Below, in pieces: positions 5,502-5,890 of a stretch of 5,890 bases of DNA. The position numbers were made by a program, and so were the translations under genes. Origin of the DNA: CAYLJO01 sp964383905 (GTDB lineage: Bacteria; Acidobacteriota; Blastocatellia; Pyrinomonadales; Pyrinomonadaceae); the NCBI GenBank assembly GCA_964383905.1, contig CAYLJO010000309.1, forward strand, positions 1 through 5,890. The letters are read 5' to 3'. Below the pieces are notes generated by a model. That model saw only the letters and a program-made list of their open reading frames with translations, was not told the origin of the DNA and searched no databases. Position 1 is the first letter of the stretch, and every line of letters starts with the position of its first letter.

Positions 5502-5698
5502 TCGCCGGGTTGTGCCAACTTGGGTTGGTGAGGATCACGCCGACGCGCCGACCGGAAGCGAACGAAGCGGGAGAGGCATCTGGCAGAAACAGAAGCCCGC
5601 TTGAAGACATCAACCGAGATCTCGGTAAATCCCAGAGAATACATGGGAAGTCGGTGAATTCATCGTGGCAGAACAGCATTCCTCGCCGGGTTGTGCCA
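5502..5698. repeat. 16-bp direct repeat pair TCGCCGGGTTGTGCCA
   Basis: TCGCCGGGTTGTGCCA occurs at 5502-5517 and again at 5683-5698, 181 bp apart, both in the AT-richer non-coding region. Flanking sequence is not conserved beyond a base or two, although a loosely similar GGCAGAA-ACAG segment also appears twice (near 5582 and 5667). The pair could mark an old duplication, the ends of a lost insertion, or a protein-binding site. Confidence 0.55.
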
Positions 5699-5890
5699 GC
5701 ATTGGTCTACAAGAAATTTGGAGTGTAAACTATGGTCAGCGATAATGGCTATTCAGTTGTCAAATGACCCACTAGTGTCTGCGCTTGCTCTCCATAGGCC
5801 GCTTTACTTTGCACTGCTCTCTTCCCGGAATCGGTCGTTGGTTAAATAGTCAATCGTTATTTCACCTATGTCGGAAAAATTTTCTTGCAA

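Larger units (their letters stand above)
4936..5890. other. Mostly non-coding, AT-richer 3' region
   Basis: These 955 nt have lower GC and more stop codons than the genes before them, and no long frame resembles a known protein. I find no clear terminator after the cyclase stop (4933-4935); only a 4-bp AGCG/CGCT stem is visible. Contents with some support are a coiled-coil micro-ORF (5191-5295, +), a convergent 48-residue membrane mini-protein (5444-5298, -), and a 16-bp direct repeat (5502-5517 and 5683-5698). At about 4990-5065 the minus strand reads PAVVLIIAGLKLIFT before a stop, a hydrophobic stretch without a start codon that may be a gene remnant. From 5700 to 5890 I see nothing I can support. 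The region may be a decayed gene island or a regulatory spacer. Confidence 0.5.

Noticed and set aside
5502..5517. TGGCAC on the minus strand as a sigma-54 promoter
   Set aside because: The -24-like TGGCAC is present in both repeat copies, but the -12 position reads GGCGA instead of TTGCA.
5275..5679. Minus-strand frame of 134 residues
   Set aside because: There is no recognisable domain, and it overlaps the better-structured membrane mini-protein in another frame.
5474..5728. Plus-strand frame of 84 residues starting GTG 5474
   Set aside because: A loose AAGGTGG lies upstream, but the protein has no motif, both copies of the 16-bp repeat fall inside it, and a similarly long frame exists on the other strand.
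5868..5890. Start of a gene at the window edge (ATG TCG GAA AAA)
   Set aside because: Only seven codons are visible, and no ribosome-binding site precedes the ATG.

Overview
The window is GC-rich bacterial DNA (coding GC roughly 60% by eye) from a Gram-negative, double-membraned organism, because it encodes a TolC/OprM-type outer-membrane efflux channel. The SthA type and the diadenylate cyclase type would fit Acidobacteriota, but that lineage is an inference from family resemblance and was not tested. No rRNA, tRNA, CRISPR array or insertion sequence was seen.

Layout. Positions 1-197 hold an open frame that enters from outside the window. It carries a four-cysteine zinc-ribbon motif and runs without a stop into sthA. 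sthA (198-1586) encodes the soluble NAD(P) transhydrogenase. It is followed at 52 nt by an outer-membrane efflux protein of the NodT/OprM type (1639-3054) whose lipobox cysteine is missing. After 17 nt comes the most striking gene (3072-3908): a two-helix potassium channel with a TVGYGD filter, fused to an RsbW/SpoIIAB-like GHKL ATPase domain where an RCK domain would normally sit. Next is a small single-pass membrane protein (3972-4292), then a soluble DisA_N-domain diadenylate cyclase (about 4327-4935). The five genes lie on the + strand with short gaps and look like one transcription unit, or two joined ones. From 4936 to the end is about 950 nt of AT-richer, mostly non-coding DNA. It holds a 48-residue membrane mini-protein on the minus strand (5444-5298), a coiled-coil micro-ORF converging on it (5191-5295), and a 16-bp direct repeat.

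How the genes may work together. Cyclic di-AMP is the established second messenger for potassium homeostasis in many bacteria. A K+ channel with an unusual ATP-binding cytosolic domain, a small membrane protein and a c-di-AMP synthase in a row therefore suggest a potassium/c-di-AMP signalling module in which nucleotide binding or phosphorylation controls channel gating. The domain identities are read from motifs. The functional link is inference from gene order.
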